DNA of 64,000 bases from Bacteroidetes bacterium 41-46 (GCA_001897515.1 MKTA01000015.1:62001-126000); one strand, 5' to 3'; counted from the first letter of the stretch, positions 1 to 8,829 are shown. Program-made: numbers and translations. The notes: generated by a model not told the origin, from the letters alone.

Positions 1-1120
1 TTGCTATCAAACCATTTTCGGCCATTTTTTCACATACATCCCAGGCCTCCTTGCCATTATAAGGTTTAATTATTACAGCATTCAGAAGACCTTTACCCCT
101 GACAAGTTCAATAAACGGCGAGTCAATTTTTCTCATCTCATCGCGAAAAATTCCTCCCAGATAGTCTGCCCTTTCAACCAGATTCTCCTCCTTCACAACC
201 TCCAGAGCAGCCATTGCAACTCTGCAGGCCAGCGGGAAGCCTCCAAAAGTAGAGCCATGTTCACCGGGTTTTATTGTCAGCATAATCTCGTCATCTGCAA
301 GTACGGCAGATACCGGTAAAACACCTCCTGAAATAGCTTTACCAAGTATTACAATATCCGGCCTTATCCCCTCGTGGTCACAGCAGAGCATCTTGCCGGT
401 TCTGGCTATTCCTGTCTGAACCTCGTCAGCTATAAAGAGAACATTATGCTTTTTGCAGAGATCGTAACATTTTTTCAGATAGCCCTCATCCGGTACAAAA
501 ACCCCTGCCTCACCCTGAATGGGTTCCAGCATAAATCCCGCAATATTTTCTGAGTGCTTCTGAAGAACCTCTTCCAGTGCTTTAGCATCGTTGTATGGAA
601 TTTTCAGCAATCCCGGTGTAAAGGGGCCATACTGTGAGTATGAGTCGGGATCTGTTGACAGTGATACAATACTTATAGTCCTTCCATGAAAATTACCTTC
701 ACAACCTACGATAAGTGCCTGATTATCTTTAATTCCTTTCTTAACATAACCCCACCTTCTTGCTAGCTTAAGTGCTGTCTCAACGGCCTCAGCGCCTGAG
801 TTCATAGGAAGAACCTTGTCATATCCAAAATAGTTGTGCATGAACTCCTCGTAAGGGCCAAGACAGTCATTGAAAAATGCTCTGGATGTCAGGCAAATTC
901 TCTCTGCCTGATCCTTTAAGGCTCCTATAATCTTTGGATGACAATGACCTTGGTTTACAGCTGAATAAGCCGATAAAAAGTCATAATAACGCTTTCCGTC
1001 CACATCCCACACAAAGGGACCTTCTCCTCTGGAGAGTACCACCTCCAGCGGATGGTAGTTATGAGCTCCGTACTTCTCCTCCTGCGCGATGTAGGCAGCA
1101 GATTTTTGTGAAATTTTCAT
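1..1120 (-). CDS. rocD: Ornithine aminotransferase (partial, C-terminus cut by window edge)
   Basis: PLP-dependent class III aminotransferase that interconverts ornithine and glutamate semialdehyde. I translated it from the minus strand because the ORF track lacks it. It starts [22 protein letters not shown], a typical ornithine aminotransferase N-terminus, and reads open for about 373 residues to the window edge. Visible motifs are [16 protein letters not shown] (PLP phosphate region, near residue 106), FHGRT, the ADEVQTG aspartate near 231, and the PLP lysine in ILGKAISGG (about K261). About 30 C-terminal residues should lie outside. It is divergent from the rpsL operon. An acetylornithine aminotransferase is the alternative, but the N-terminal block favours OAT. 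Confidence 0.9.
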   Translation of the reverse strand, partial: MKISQKSAAYIAQEEKYGAHNYHPLEVVLSRGEGPFVWDVDGKRYYDFLSAYSAVNQGHCHPKIIGALKDQAERICLTSRAFFNDCLGPYEEFMHNYFGYDKVLPMNSGAEAVETALKLARRWGYVKKGIKDNQALIVGCEGNFHGRTISIVSLSTDPDSYSQYGPFTPGLLKIPYNDAKALEEVLQKHSENIAGFMLEPIQGEAGVFVPDEGYLKKCYDLCKKHNVLFIADEVQTGIARTGKMLCCDHEGIRPDIVILGKAISGGVLPVSAVLADDEIMLTIKPGEHGSTFGGFPLACRVAMAALEVVKEENLVERADYLGGIFRDEMRKIDSPFIELVRGKGLLNAVIIKPYNGKEAWDVCEKMAENGLIA

Positions 1121-1142
1121 AGCTTGTTAATTGTTTATCTAG

Positions 1143-1150
1143 CAAATATA
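1143..1150 (-). promoter_or_regulatory. Candidate -7 box for rocD (TATATTTG)
   Basis: On the minus strand this octamer fits the Bacteroidetes -7 consensus TAnnTTTG and ends about 22 nt before the rocD ATG. No clear -33 TTTG is visible at the usual spacing, so the call rests on the -7 element and its position only. Confidence 0.4.
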
Positions 1151-1184
1151 ACCCTTTTTTAACTTAAAAAATGTTAATAAGTTG

Positions 1185-1215
1185 TTTGTAGTTAGGAAAA
1201 GAAAGCGTATCTTTG
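1185..1215 (+). promoter_or_regulatory. Promoter of the rpsL-rpsG-fusA-rpsJ operon
   Basis: A TTTG (-33) is followed after 19 nt by TATCTTTG, an exact match to TAnnTTTG (-7). The rpsL ATG lies about 50 nt downstream. This is the canonical primary-sigma promoter layout of Bacteroidetes and suits a highly expressed ribosomal operon. Confidence 0.7.
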
Positions 1216-1266
1216 CAACCCGTTTTATATAACGTAATTACATAAAGTAAAGATTAACAATTAATT

Positions 1267-1668
1267 ATGCCAACAATTCAACAATTAGTACGCAAGGGCC
1301 GTACGGTTCTGGTTGAGCAGAGCAAATCAAGAGCGCTTGACTCATGCCCTCAAAGGCGTGGAGTTTGCGTTCGCGTTTACACTACTACTCCCAAGAAGCC
1401 AAACTCGGCTATGCGAAAAGTTGCCCGTGTTCGCTTGACTAACCAAAAAGAGGTTAACGCTTACATACCGGGTGAGGGCCACAACCTCCAGGAGCACTCA
1501 ATTGTGCTTGTTCGTGGTGGTCGTGTAAAAGACCTTCCGGGTGTTCGCTACCACATTCTTCGTGGTGCACTTGACACAGCAGGTGTTGAGGGTCGCAAGC
1601 AAGGGCGTTCGCTCTACGGCGCTAAGAGGCCTAAGAAAGGCGCGGCAGCTCCGGCTAAGAAAAAGTAA
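1267..1668 (+). CDS. rpsL: 30S ribosomal protein S12 (uS12)
   Basis: Small-subunit decoding-centre protein, 133 residues. It opens [12 protein letters not shown] and carries the conserved CPQRRGVC and [19 protein letters not shown] blocks, plus the [30 protein letters not shown] segment. The unmodified lysine of the PKKPNSA loop is the streptomycin-sensitive form. The C-terminus is the usual basic tail ending in KKK. It is first gene of the str operon, 24 nt ahead of rpsG. The antisense ORF across its 3' end is a shadow. Confidence 0.98.
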   Translation: MPTIQQLVRKGRTVLVEQSKSRALDSCPQRRGVCVRVYTTTPKKPNSAMRKVARVRLTNQKEVNAYIPGEGHNLQEHSIVLVRGGRVKDLPGVRYHILRGALDTAGVEGRKQGRSLYGAKRPKKGAAAPAKKK

Positions 1669-1692
1669 AACTAAAATTATTAAGAGAAACAA

Positions 1693-2169
1693 ATGAGAAA
1701 AACGAAGCCTAAAAAGAGGATTCTGCTTCCTGATCCCAAGTATCACGATGTGTTGGTGACACAGTTCGTGAATAACCTAATGTACCAGGGGAAGAAGAGT
1801 ATTGCCTACAGCATTTTTTACGATGCTATGGATATTATTGGCGAGAAGATGAAAGATTCTGACAAGGCTCCGCTGGAAATCTGGAAAAAAGCTTTAGAAA
1901 ACATTACTCCACAGGTTGAGGTGAAAAGCCGCAGAGTGGGTGGTGCAAACTTCCAGGTTCCAACAGAGGTGCGTCCTGAAAGGAAAATTTCGCTCTCAAT
2001 CAAGAATATGATTCTTTACTCACGCAAACGCTCTGCTCATTCAATGGCCGAGAAGCTGGCAGCTGAGGTTTTAGCCGCTTACAACAACGAAGGTGGTGCT
2101 TATAAAAGAAAAGAGGATATGCATAAAATGGCTGAGGCCAACAAAGCATTTGCACACTTCCGTTTTTAG
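1693..2169 (+). CDS. rpsG: 30S ribosomal protein S7 (uS7)
   Basis: Primary 16S rRNA-binding protein that nucleates assembly of the 30S head, 158 residues. It begins [17 protein letters not shown] and contains [22 protein letters not shown] and the [25 protein letters not shown] block that defines the family. The C-terminal [20 protein letters not shown]-like end (here [20 protein letters not shown]) is standard for Bacteroidetes. It sits between rpsL and fusA with short gaps, so co-transcription is expected. Confidence 0.98.
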   Translation: MRKTKPKKRILLPDPKYHDVLVTQFVNNLMYQGKKSIAYSIFYDAMDIIGEKMKDSDKAPLEIWKKALENITPQVEVKSRRVGGANFQVPTEVRPERKISLSIKNMILYSRKRSAHSMAEKLAAEVLAAYNNEGGAYKRKEDMHKMAEANKAFAHFRF

Positions 2170-2187
2170 AGTGATTAGACAGAATAG

Positions 2188-4308
2188 ATGGCAAGAGATT
2201 TAAAATACACTAGAAATATCGGCATCATGGCACACATTGATGCCGGTAAGACTACCACTTCTGAACGTATCCTGTTTTATACGGGTAAAACCCATAAATT
2301 AGGAGAAGTTCACGAAGGTGCCGCAACAATGGACTGGATGGTACAGGAGCAGGAGCGTGGTATTACTATCACATCTGCTGCAACCACAGCTTTTTGGAAC
2401 TATAACGGAAATCAGTATCAGATTAACCTTATTGATACCCCTGGCCACGTGGATTTCACGGTGGAGGTTGAGCGTTCTTTAAGGGTACTGGACGGAACTG
2501 TTGCTACTTTTTGTGCAGTAGGCCGTGTTCAGCCTCAATCTGAGACAGTATGGCGTCAGGCCGACAAATACCGTGTTCCCAAACTCGCTTATGTAAACAA
2601 AATGGACCGCGTAGGTGCAGACTTCCTTGCCGTTATTGAAGAGATGAACGACAAGTTGGGTGCTCATGCAGTTCCTATTGTTCTCCCTATTGGAGCGGAA
2701 GAGAAATTTGAAGGTATTGTTGACCTTATTTCCAATAAAGCATACTATTATAATTCAGACAGCAAAGACCTCGTAAATTATGAGATAAAGGAGATTCCGG
2801 CATCTATGAAGGAAGAGGTTGAAGAGTGGAGAGGCAAACTTGTTGAGTCTGTTGCAGAATACAATGATGCAATACTTGAGAAGTTCTTTGAAGACCCTAA
2901 TTCAATTTCTGAAGATGAGATTATTGAGGCTCTTAGGAAAGCAACCATAGATATGGCTGTTGTCCCTACCCTCTGCGGATCTTCATTCAAGAATAAAGGT
3001 GTTCAGTTTCTGCTTGATGCTGTAATGCGCTATCTCCCTTCCCCGCTGGATATTGAGGCCATAAAGGGCACAAATCCAAACACCGGGAACGAGGAGGTTC
3101 GCAAACCAAAACAGAGTGAACCATTCTGCGGACTAGTCTTTAAAATTGCAACCGACCCTTACGTAGGTAGGTTGGCGTTCATAAGGGCATATTCAGGGAA
3201 ACTTGATGCCGGCTCTTATGTGCTTAACACACGCTCTGACAAAAAAGAGCGGGTAGCAAGGCTATATCAGATGCACTCAAACAAACAGAATCCAATTGAG
3301 TTTGTTGAGGCAGGTGATATCTGCGCAGCAGTAGGATTCAAGGATCTTCGCACAGGCGACACAGTCTGCGTTGAGAACCACCCTATAGTACTGGAGTCTA
3401 TGTCGTTCCCTGATCCTGTAATTGGATTGGCTGTTGAACCTAAGACACAAAAGGATCTGGATAAACTGGGACTTGCTCTTGGCAAACTCTCTGAAGAGGA
3501 CCCTACATTTACAGTAAAAACAGACCACGAAACAGGCCAGACCGTTATTAGCGGAATGGGTGAGCTTCACCTTGAGATTATCGTTGACCGCCTAAAAAGG
3601 GAGTTCAATGTAGAAATCAACCAGGGAGCCCCTCAAGTGAACTACAAAGAGACAATTCGCTCTACAGTAGCTCACAGGGAGGTGTTCAAGAAGCAGACCG
3701 GAGGACGAGGTAAGTTTGCCGATATTGTATTTGAGATTGGACCTGCAGACGAGGGAGTAACCGGACTTCAGTTTGTTGACGAGGTAAAGGGAGGAAATAT
3801 CCCGAGAGAGTACATCCCATCTGTTGAGAAGGGCTTCAAGGCTGCAATGGCCAACGGCGTACTAGCCGGTTACGAAGTTCCTGCAATTAAGGTTGTGCTG
3901 AAAGATGGTTCATTCCACCCGGTTGACTCAGATTCGCTCTCATTTGAGATTTGTGCAAGGCAGGCGTTCCGTAAATCTTGTCCTAAAGCAAATCCTTACA
4001 TTATGGAGCCTATCATGTCACTAGAGGTTGTAACACCTGAGGACTATATGGGAGATGTTATCGGCGACCTTAACAAGCGCAGAGGACAGATCACCAACAT
4101 GGACTCAAAGGGCAATGCCAGAATTGTTAAGGCTAAAGTTCCTCTATCAGAGCAATTTGGCTATGTAACTGTTCTGCGTACCCTCTCTTCAGGAAGAGCA
4201 ACAAGTACTATGGAGTTTTCACACTACACTGAGCTCCCTGCATCTCTTGCAAAAGAGGTTATTGAAAAGGCAGGCGGCAAGAAGTTTGACGACGATACAG
4301 ACGAATAA
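2188..4308 (+). CDS. fusA: Translation elongation factor G
   Basis: Ribosomal translocase GTPase, 706 residues, the full family length. Domain I has G1 [14 protein letters not shown] (from residue 15), switch [10 protein letters not shown] and the NKMD specificity motif. Domains II to V follow, with [18 protein letters not shown] and the C-terminal [23 protein letters not shown] block near the end. It is the third gene of the str operon. No tuf gene follows; rpsJ comes next after about 30 nt. Confidence 0.98.
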   Translation: MARDLKYTRNIGIMAHIDAGKTTTSERILFYTGKTHKLGEVHEGAATMDWMVQEQERGITITSAATTAFWNYNGNQYQINLIDTPGHVDFTVEVERSLRVLDGTVATFCAVGRVQPQSETVWRQADKYRVPKLAYVNKMDRVGADFLAVIEEMNDKLGAHAVPIVLPIGAEEKFEGIVDLISNKAYYYNSDSKDLVNYEIKEIPASMKEEVEEWRGKLVESVAEYNDAILEKFFEDPNSISEDEIIEALRKATIDMAVVPTLCGSSFKNKGVQFLLDAVMRYLPSPLDIEAIKGTNPNTGNEEVRKPKQSEPFCGLVFKIATDPYVGRLAFIRAYSGKLDAGSYVLNTRSDKKERVARLYQMHSNKQNPIEFVEAGDICAAVGFKDLRTGDTVCVENHPIVLESMSFPDPVIGLAVEPKTQKDLDKLGLALGKLSEEDPTFTVKTDHETGQTVISGMGELHLEIIVDRLKREFNVEINQGAPQVNYKETIRSTVAHREVFKKQTGGRGKFADIVFEIGPADEGVTGLQFVDEVKGGNIPREYIPSVEKGFKAAMANGVLAGYEVPAIKVVLKDGSFHPVDSDSLSFEICARQAFRKSCPKANPYIMEPIMSLEVVTPEDYMGDVIGDLNKRRGQITNMDSKGNARIVKAKVPLSEQFGYVTVLRTLSSGRATSTMEFSHYTELPASLAKEVIEKAGGKKFDDDTDE

Positions 4309-4340
4309 CAGAATTATAAATTGGTTAATATATAACAGAA

Positions 4341-4646
4341 ATGAGCCAAAAAATAAGAATAAAGCTGAAATCTTACGATCATATGCTGGTTGACAAATCG
4401 GCAGATAAGATTGTAAAAACCGTGAAGGCTACAGGCGCAATTGTAAGCGGACCGATTCCTCTTCCTACTGATAAGAAGATCTTTACCGTGAACCGCTCAA
4501 CCTTTGTGAACAAGAAGTCACGCGAACAGTTTGAACTCAACTCATTCCGCCGTCTATTGGACATCTATAGCTCAACACCTAAGACTGTTGACGCTCTGAT
4601 GAAGCTGGAACTTCCAAGCGGAGTAGAGGTTGAAATCAAAGTTTGA
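4341..4646 (+). CDS. rpsJ: 30S ribosomal protein S10 (uS10)
   Basis: 30S head protein, also the NusE partner in antitermination; 101 residues. It begins [33 protein letters not shown] and has the [29 protein letters not shown] block. It ends the visible ribosomal series: rplC and the rest of the S10 operon, which usually follow in Bacteroidetes, are not here. A tRNA comes next instead, so the operon appears to be split at this point. Confidence 0.98.
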   Translation: MSQKIRIKLKSYDHMLVDKSADKIVKTVKATGAIVSGPIPLPTDKKIFTVNRSTFVNKKSREQFELNSFRRLLDIYSSTPKTVDALMKLELPSGVEVEIKV

Positions 4647-4660
4647 TGATAAATAACTAT

Positions 4661-4717
4661 AAAGACTGCAATAAATACTAGGAGTTTCAGGATTTTTATT
4701 ATTTTTGCAGTCCTTTT
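4661..4717 (+). terminator. Possible weak terminator after rpsJ
   Basis: GACTGCAA and its complement TTGCAGTC flank a loop of about 34 nt and are followed by CTTTT. This could end the ribosomal transcript just before the tRNA, but the stem is only 8 bp and the -7 box of the tRNA lies inside it, so the call is weak. Confidence 0.3.
4700..4707 (+). promoter_or_regulatory. Candidate -7 box for the tRNA gene (TATTTTTG)
   Basis: An exact TAnnTTTG match ends 11 nt before the mature tRNA 5' end. It suggests the tRNA has its own promoter rather than depending on read-through from rpsJ. No clear -33 element is visible. Confidence 0.45.
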
Positions 4718-4718
4718 G

Positions 4719-4793
4719 GGGCCCATAGCTCAGTTGGTTAGTAGCACCTGACTCATAATCAGGGGGTCGCTGGTTCAAGCCCAGCTGGGCCCA
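4719..4793 (+). tRNA. tRNA with CAU anticodon (Met elongator or Ile2)
   Basis: A full cloverleaf can be drawn by eye. The acceptor pairs GGGCCCA with TGGGCCC, with an A discriminator. The anticodon arm is CCTGA / CTCATAA / TCAGG with anticodon CAT at 4754-4756. The T arm is GCTGG / TTCAAGC / CCAGC. CCA is not encoded. The D arm (GCTC...TAGC) has one mismatch or a bulged T where GAGC is usual. CAU may be elongator Met or, after lysidine modification, Ile (AUA). The T arm resembles E. coli tRNA-Ile2, but I cannot decide between them. Confidence 0.9.
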
Positions 4794-4796
4794 CAC

Positions 4797-4826
4797 GGGA
4801 GTGAACATGTTCACTCCCTTTTTTTT
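4797..4826 (+). terminator. Intrinsic terminator after the tRNA
   Basis: A perfect 22-nt palindrome, GGGAGTGAACA/TGTTCACTCCC, is followed directly by eight T residues. It starts 4 nt after the mature tRNA 3' end, the expected position for ending the tRNA transcript. Confidence 0.85.
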
Positions 4827-4850
4827 ACTGGCATTTTGTTAACTCACTTT

Positions 4851-5026
4851 GGTCGTGGCTCTCGCCCGTAAAGGGCTCGGGTCAAGCCCAGGGCGGGCTT
4901 GCCACCCTCCAATGTGCAACTTGCAGTAGTACTGTAATTTAACTTATACAAAAACTCAAAAATAGCATAAGCTCTAAATTTTAGTAAGCGCTAAATCAAC
5001 GATATGCACAACGAAGGGTGGCAACC
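4851..5026. repeat. GC-rich spacer with an inverted repeat, possible small mobile remnant
   Basis: This spacer between the tRNA terminator and the convergent membrane gene has no plausible ORF. It is visibly richer in G and C than its surroundings. AAGCCC/GGGCTT forms a short hairpin near 4884-4900. A longer inverted pair is symmetrical: TTGCCACCCT-N4-TGTGCA at 4899-4918 against TGCACA-N4-AGGGTGGCAA at 5005-5024, about 86 nt apart. The decamer TCAAGCCCAG at 4882-4891 copies part of the tRNA T arm (4775-4784). Possible origins are a MITE-like element, an integration scar or a structured RNA. No transposase or target duplication was seen. Confidence 0.4.
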
Positions 5027-5031
5027 GCTCC

Positions 5032-6264
5032 CTAAAAGATTAAGGGGAACCCAAACGTTACAAATATTGTCCAGATTACATAAACAGGGAGGTATTGAGA
5101 TATTGATTCACCAATATCTGATACAGAGCCTCTTCCTCTGATTACTCTGTATAGCTGAGCTGTTACTAAAACAAGGTTAATCAGGATTAGAAGATTTGCA
5201 CCCAGAACGGCTGCTCTGTTAGGTGAGAGACCCCATTCGGAGATTCTGAAAAGTATAGCGGAGAGCGCAATGCTGTTTACAACAATAGTAACAATTGAAA
5301 GAAGTAAAAGTATCCATATCTCTGCACGGCCCTTTCCCCCGGAAGATGATTCGGCAACTGAAAAGAATATTATTGCCATAACACCTACCAGAAGAGCATT
5401 GAAAATAATCAGAAATTCTCTGTCGTTATATGGATCTTTGCCGGAAAATGCCATTGCGCTAAGGAACACCAGGAGCATAATCAGGACAAGCGGGCTGAAT
5501 ATTTTTGCAATTACAGGGGATACCTTTCCCACAAGCTGTGGGTTAGTCCTTATTAAATATGTTGCAACTATAGGCGATGCTGCAAGGCCTATAATACCTA
5601 CGTATTGAAAGTAAACTTCCTCAATTTTGAAACCTATAAGTTCAAAGAGGCCGATTGTTATACCGCTCATTATACCACCTGCAATAACAATAAGGGTTGT
5701 CATTACAACCAGATCTCCGTTGAATTTAAGATAACCAAGCCGTTTTTCACCCGCTCTTTTAATTGAGCCTACAAATGAGAAGCCTGTAACTGCCCAAAGT
5801 AAAAGTATTAAATGAATACAGGAAAGAATGAGAAGATCTGTTTCCGGCTTTGGGAGTGAATTTATAAAGATAAGGCCTGTAAGCATTACACCAGCGATCA
5901 CCCCTATTTTTCCCTTTGACAGGTTGTTCTTCCAGGCAAAATATCCTGCGAGAACTGGAAAGATTACAAATCCTATATTTCTTGGGTAGAAAACCTCCTC
6001 GTCTAACGAAAAGATGGATGGTATCTTGGCTATAAAACCAGCCAGCAGGGCAAGGGAAATGATTATTAAAACCTCCCTTATACCTCCAAAATTAATGGAA
6101 TCCGTTTCAAAATTCAGTCTTTCATTCCATGTATCGGCTATCGGATTACCTGTAACCTGAGGATATATTAAAGCAAACTCTTTTTTGAAAAGCGTTTTGT
6201 TTGACCGGTACATCTTCTCAAGCTGTCCGGGATCATTAATGAATGCTAATATTTCATCTTTCAT
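5032..6264 (-). CDS. Polytopic membrane protein of unknown function
   Basis: 410 residues. A soluble N-terminus of about 65 residues (KMYRSNKTLFKKEFALIYPQ...) is followed by about ten hydrophobic segments. The fold resembles Bacteroidetes membrane proteins grouped in domains of unknown function (DUF4153-like), but I cannot confirm that by eye. It is the last gene of a minus-strand trio with a winged-helix regulator and another membrane protein. An 84-nt gap carrying a palindrome lies upstream of it. The pairing with a small regulator suggests an envelope or stress-response unit, which is inference. No catalytic motif was recognised. Confidence 0.75.
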   Translation of the reverse strand: MKDEILAFINDPGQLEKMYRSNKTLFKKEFALIYPQVTGNPIADTWNERLNFETDSINFGGIREVLIIISLALLAGFIAKIPSIFSLDEEVFYPRNIGFVIFPVLAGYFAWKNNLSKGKIGVIAGVMLTGLIFINSLPKPETDLLILSCIHLILLLWAVTGFSFVGSIKRAGEKRLGYLKFNGDLVVMTTLIVIAGGIMSGITIGLFELIGFKIEEVYFQYVGIIGLAASPIVATYLIRTNPQLVGKVSPVIAKIFSPLVLIMLLVFLSAMAFSGKDPYNDREFLIIFNALLVGVMAIIFFSVAESSSGGKGRAEIWILLLLSIVTIVVNSIALSAILFRISEWGLSPNRAAVLGANLLILINLVLVTAQLYRVIRGRGSVSDIGESISQYLPVYVIWTIFVTFGFPLIF

Positions 6265-6315
6265 ATCGGTTGAATATTAAATTATCCATAATTAATTATT
6301 TTTTGTGTTTAATAG

Positions 6316-6334
6316 TACTTTGTATTTCAAAGTA
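6316..6334. promoter_or_regulatory. Palindrome TACTTTG-N5-CAAAGTA, candidate operator
   Basis: A perfect 7-bp inverted repeat with a 5-nt spacer lies in the gap between the regulator gene and the downstream membrane gene. The same outer arms and total length (TACTTT-N7-AAAGTA, 19 bp) recur upstream of the first gene of the trio at 7288-7306. That makes both sites candidates for binding the winged-helix protein encoded between them. Confidence 0.45.
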
Positions 6335-6348
6335 TGAGGTTAAAAAAA

Positions 6349-6657
6349 TTATAGTTTGTTAATTGTTGATTTCAAAAATTTCTCAAGAGACTCCAGATGG
6401 AGAGCGAAAGCCTCTTTGCCCTCTTTTGTTATATAATATCTTGTGTTTGGTTTTTTTCCAACAAATGTCTTCTCTACACCAATAAAATCATCCTTCTCCA
6501 ATGCCTTAATATGGCTTGCAAGATTTCCGTCTGTAATATCAAGATACTCTTTGAGTGAATTGAAATCTAAGGTTTCATTCACAGCAAGAGCAGACATTAT
6601 ACCCAGACGAACTCTGCTTTCAAAAGCTTTATGTAAACCATCAATGGAAGTTCTCAC
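6349..6657 (-). CDS. Winged-helix transcriptional regulator
   Basis: 102 residues, almost entirely one winged helix-turn-helix domain. The recognition region is FNSLKEYLDITDGNLASHIKALEKDDFIGVEKTFVGKKPNTRYYITKEGKEAF, with the wing at KKPNTRYYIT. This matches the small MarR/PadR-like winged-helix family (HTH_34 type) often paired with membrane genes in Bacteroidetes. Its ATG overlaps the stop of the upstream membrane gene (ATGA), so the two are translationally coupled. It has no sensor domain, so control would be by dimerisation, abundance or a partner protein. It probably binds the 19-bp palindromes flanking its operon. Confidence 0.85.
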   Translation of the reverse strand: MRTSIDGLHKAFESRVRLGIMSALAVNETLDFNSLKEYLDITDGNLASHIKALEKDDFIGVEKTFVGKKPNTRYYITKEGKEAFALHLESLEKFLKSTINKL

Positions 6658-7280
6658 CTCTCGTACTTATAATGCATATAAATGCCGTAAATAATATTTA
6701 CCAGGCCGAATCCAATTGCCCAGATAATCAGACTATACTGAACTACAATGGTAGCAACTAAACCTAAAGAAATCTGTATTATTCCCATTAGCTTCACCTC
6801 CTCCAGTGTCATTTTGCTGGCGGTAAAAAGAGCCAGTCCATAAAAAATCATTGAAAGTGGGGCAGCAAGACCAACAAAACCTTTAGCGACTAAGATAACT
6901 ATTAGGAGTCCGCCTGCTGACAAGGGTACTAACATGTTTACAAGAAGCCTTCTTGTCGTTGAACTCCATATTTTCTCGCCCCTTCTGCCTGCATTTCTTC
7001 TGGATAAATAGATTACTGTTCCCAGAGCAAGAGAAAGAATTACAACCGCAACAGTGATAACACTTGAGAGTTTTGCCCCTGAACCGGCACCACCGGAAAC
7101 TACATAAGTATAAGAATCCGGATTAAATCCGAAGACAAAAAAGGCTATCAGTGCTCCTGATAGAGCATAAATGCCGGCCATAACTCCTGACAGACCGGAG
7201 AGTGAGAGGAATCTTGAGGAGCGCTCCATCATAGAGCGAATCTCAGATATCTCCTTTATGTAGTCATTGTCGTTTTTCAT
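6654..7280 (-). CDS. Small polytopic membrane protein
   Basis: 208 residues with about six hydrophobic segments. A charged N-terminus (MKNDNDYIKEISEIRSMMERSSRFLSLSGLSGVMAGIYALSGA) resembles an amphipathic helix. It leads the trio and overlaps the regulator start by 4 nt. Proteins of this type commonly precede winged-helix regulators in Bacteroidetes genomes, and the pair may act together, for example the membrane protein sequestering the regulator; that is inference. No enzymatic motif is visible. Confidence 0.75.
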   Translation of the reverse strand: MKNDNDYIKEISEIRSMMERSSRFLSLSGLSGVMAGIYALSGALIAFFVFGFNPDSYTYVVSGGAGSGAKLSSVITVAVVILSLALGTVIYLSRRNAGRRGEKIWSSTTRRLLVNMLVPLSAGGLLIVILVAKGFVGLAAPLSMIFYGLALFTASKMTLEEVKLMGIIQISLGLVATIVVQYSLIIWAIGFGLVNIIYGIYMHYKYER

Positions 7281-7287
7281 TTAAAAG

Positions 7288-7306
7288 TACTTTTTTTTGC
7301 AAAGTA
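7288..7306. promoter_or_regulatory. Second candidate operator, TACTTT-N7-AAAGTA
   Basis: It lies immediately upstream of the first gene of the regulator trio and has the same 6-bp arms and 19-bp length as the palindrome at 6316-6334. The spacer is T-rich, so chance is more likely than for the other copy. The pair together is what makes it noteworthy. Confidence 0.4.
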
Positions 7307-7360
7307 AAGTTAAATATTTTTAATCTGCAATACTAATCAAATAATAAATAAGACTTTTAT

Positions 7361-7368
7361 TACTTTTG
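7361..7368 (+). promoter_or_regulatory. Candidate -7 box abutting the MBOAT gene (TACTTTTG)
   Basis: An exact TAnnTTTG match ends only 4 nt before the ATG at 7373. Transcription would start at or within a few bases of the start codon, giving an essentially leaderless mRNA. No -33 element is obvious. Confidence 0.4.
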
Positions 7369-7372
7369 CCAA

Positions 7373-8827
7373 ATGTTATTCAACTCGGTTGCATTTGCAA
7401 TATTTCTCCCCATAGTTTTTATTGCATACTGGCTTCTTGCCAGGAAAGGGTATAAAATTCAGAATTCCCTGCTTCTTGCAGCAAGTCTCTATTTTTACGC
7501 AAGCTGGGACTGGAGATTTCTTTTACTGCTGACAACATCTATAATATTAGGATACTATTCAGGTCTTTTAATACACAATTCCGGTAGTGAGCGGAGCAGA
7601 AAATCATTTTTATGGATTAGTGTATTTATAAACCTGGCATTTCTCGGTTTTTTCAAATATTTTAATTTTTTCACAGAATCATTTTCAGATGCACTTGGGT
7701 TGTTAGGTATTGATGCCGGAGTATCAACTCTGAAAATAATATTGCCTGTTGGTATATCTTTCTATACTTTTCACGGTCTTTCATACATCATTGACATCTA
7801 CAACAAAAAAATTAAACCTGAGGGCAATTTTGTAAACTACGCTCTTTTTGTAAGTTACTTTCCCCTGCTTGTAGCTGGTCCTATAGAAAGGGCAACTCAC
7901 CTTCTGCCGCAGTTAGATAAAGTCAGATCATTTAACTATTCACATGCTGCTAACGGACTAAGGCAGATTCTATGGGGACTCTTCAAGAAAATTGTTATTG
8001 CCGATAACTGTGCTGAGTATGCAAATATCATTTTCAACAATCATCAGGACCATTCCGGCAGTACAATGCTAGTAGGGGCCCTCCTCTTCACATTCCAGAT
8101 TTATGGGGACTTTTCAGGTTATTCCGATATAGCATTAGGGGTATCAAGGTTGTTTGGGATTGAGTTGCTGAGGAATTTTGCCTACCCCTATTTTTCAAGA
8201 GACATAGCAGAGTTCTGGAGAAGGTGGCACATATCACTCTCCTCGTGGTTCAGGGATTATGTATATATTCCGCTCGGAGGAAGCAAAGGTGGTATTTGGA
8301 TGAAAATCAGAAACACATTTGCAATTTTTCTTTTAAGTGGATTCTGGCATGGGGCAAACTGGACATATGTTGCCTGGGGAGCATTAAATGCAATCTACTT
8401 CCTGCCCCTAATGATATCGGGGAAAAACCGTAATAATATTGAGATTGTTGCCAAAGGGAAGGCTCTTCCAGATTTTAAAGAGCTTTTACTTATACTATCT
8501 ACATTCACTCTTACACTATTTGCCTGGATTTTCTTCAGGGCAGAGAGTATCGGTGATGCTGCAACAATCATTGGAGAGATATTTTCAACCTCTTTATTTA
8601 CAACTCCCTCCTTCTACGGAGCAGAAAAGATTCTGCCTTTAATTTTCATCCTTATTATATTTGTTGTTGTTGAGTGGAGAGGCAGAGAGAGAGATTTTGC
8701 AATAATGGATATGGGATTAAAGAGGAGTCGCAGATACAGATGGTCTTTGTATATGATAATCTTATTGACAATCTATCTGTTTGGTAATTTTAGCAGCAAT
8801 ATTGAATTCATCTATTTTCAGTTTTAG
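7373..8827 (+). CDS. MBOAT-family O-acyltransferase (AlgI/DltB-like)
   Basis: 484-residue polytopic enzyme that moves acyl, usually acetyl, groups across or onto envelope polymers. It opens MLFNSVAFAIFLPIVFIAYW, typical of the AlgI-like branch. Diagnostic motifs are FWRRWHISLSSWFRDYVYIPLGG and the catalytic histidine in SGFWHGANWTYVAWG (about H326). The length fits the family. The next gene, an SGNH-like protein, starts 2 nt after its stop; such pairs act together, the MBOAT protein passing the acyl group to the SGNH partner. The acceptor is unknown; the exopolysaccharide made about 15 kb away is one possibility. Confidence 0.92.
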   Translation: MLFNSVAFAIFLPIVFIAYWLLARKGYKIQNSLLLAASLYFYASWDWRFLLLLTTSIILGYYSGLLIHNSGSERSRKSFLWISVFINLAFLGFFKYFNFFTESFSDALGLLGIDAGVSTLKIILPVGISFYTFHGLSYIIDIYNKKIKPEGNFVNYALFVSYFPLLVAGPIERATHLLPQLDKVRSFNYSHAANGLRQILWGLFKKIVIADNCAEYANIIFNNHQDHSGSTMLVGALLFTFQIYGDFSGYSDIALGVSRLFGIELLRNFAYPYFSRDIAEFWRRWHISLSSWFRDYVYIPLGGSKGGIWMKIRNTFAIFLLSGFWHGANWTYVAWGALNAIYFLPLMISGKNRNNIEIVAKGKALPDFKELLLILSTFTLTLFAWIFFRAESIGDAATIIGEIFSTSLFTTPSFYGAEKILPLIFILIIFVVVEWRGRERDFAIMDMGLKRSRRYRWSLYMIILLTIYLFGNFSSNIEFIYFQF

Positions 8828-8829
8828 AG

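Noticed and set aside
934-1122. 62-residue plus-strand ORF at the start of the track
   Set aside because: It is antisense to the clear ornithine aminotransferase frame, which the track omitted because it is cut by the window edge.
4572-4814. 80-residue minus-strand ORF (MNMFTPVWAQLGLNQRPPDYESGAT...)
   Set aside because: It is antisense to the tRNA gene; LGLNQRPPDYESGA is a well-known spurious translation of CAU-type tRNA genes.
5032-6264. Reading the 410-residue membrane protein as a transporter or kinase sensor
   Set aside because: No transporter signature, nucleotide-binding or kinase motif is visible; left as unknown membrane protein.
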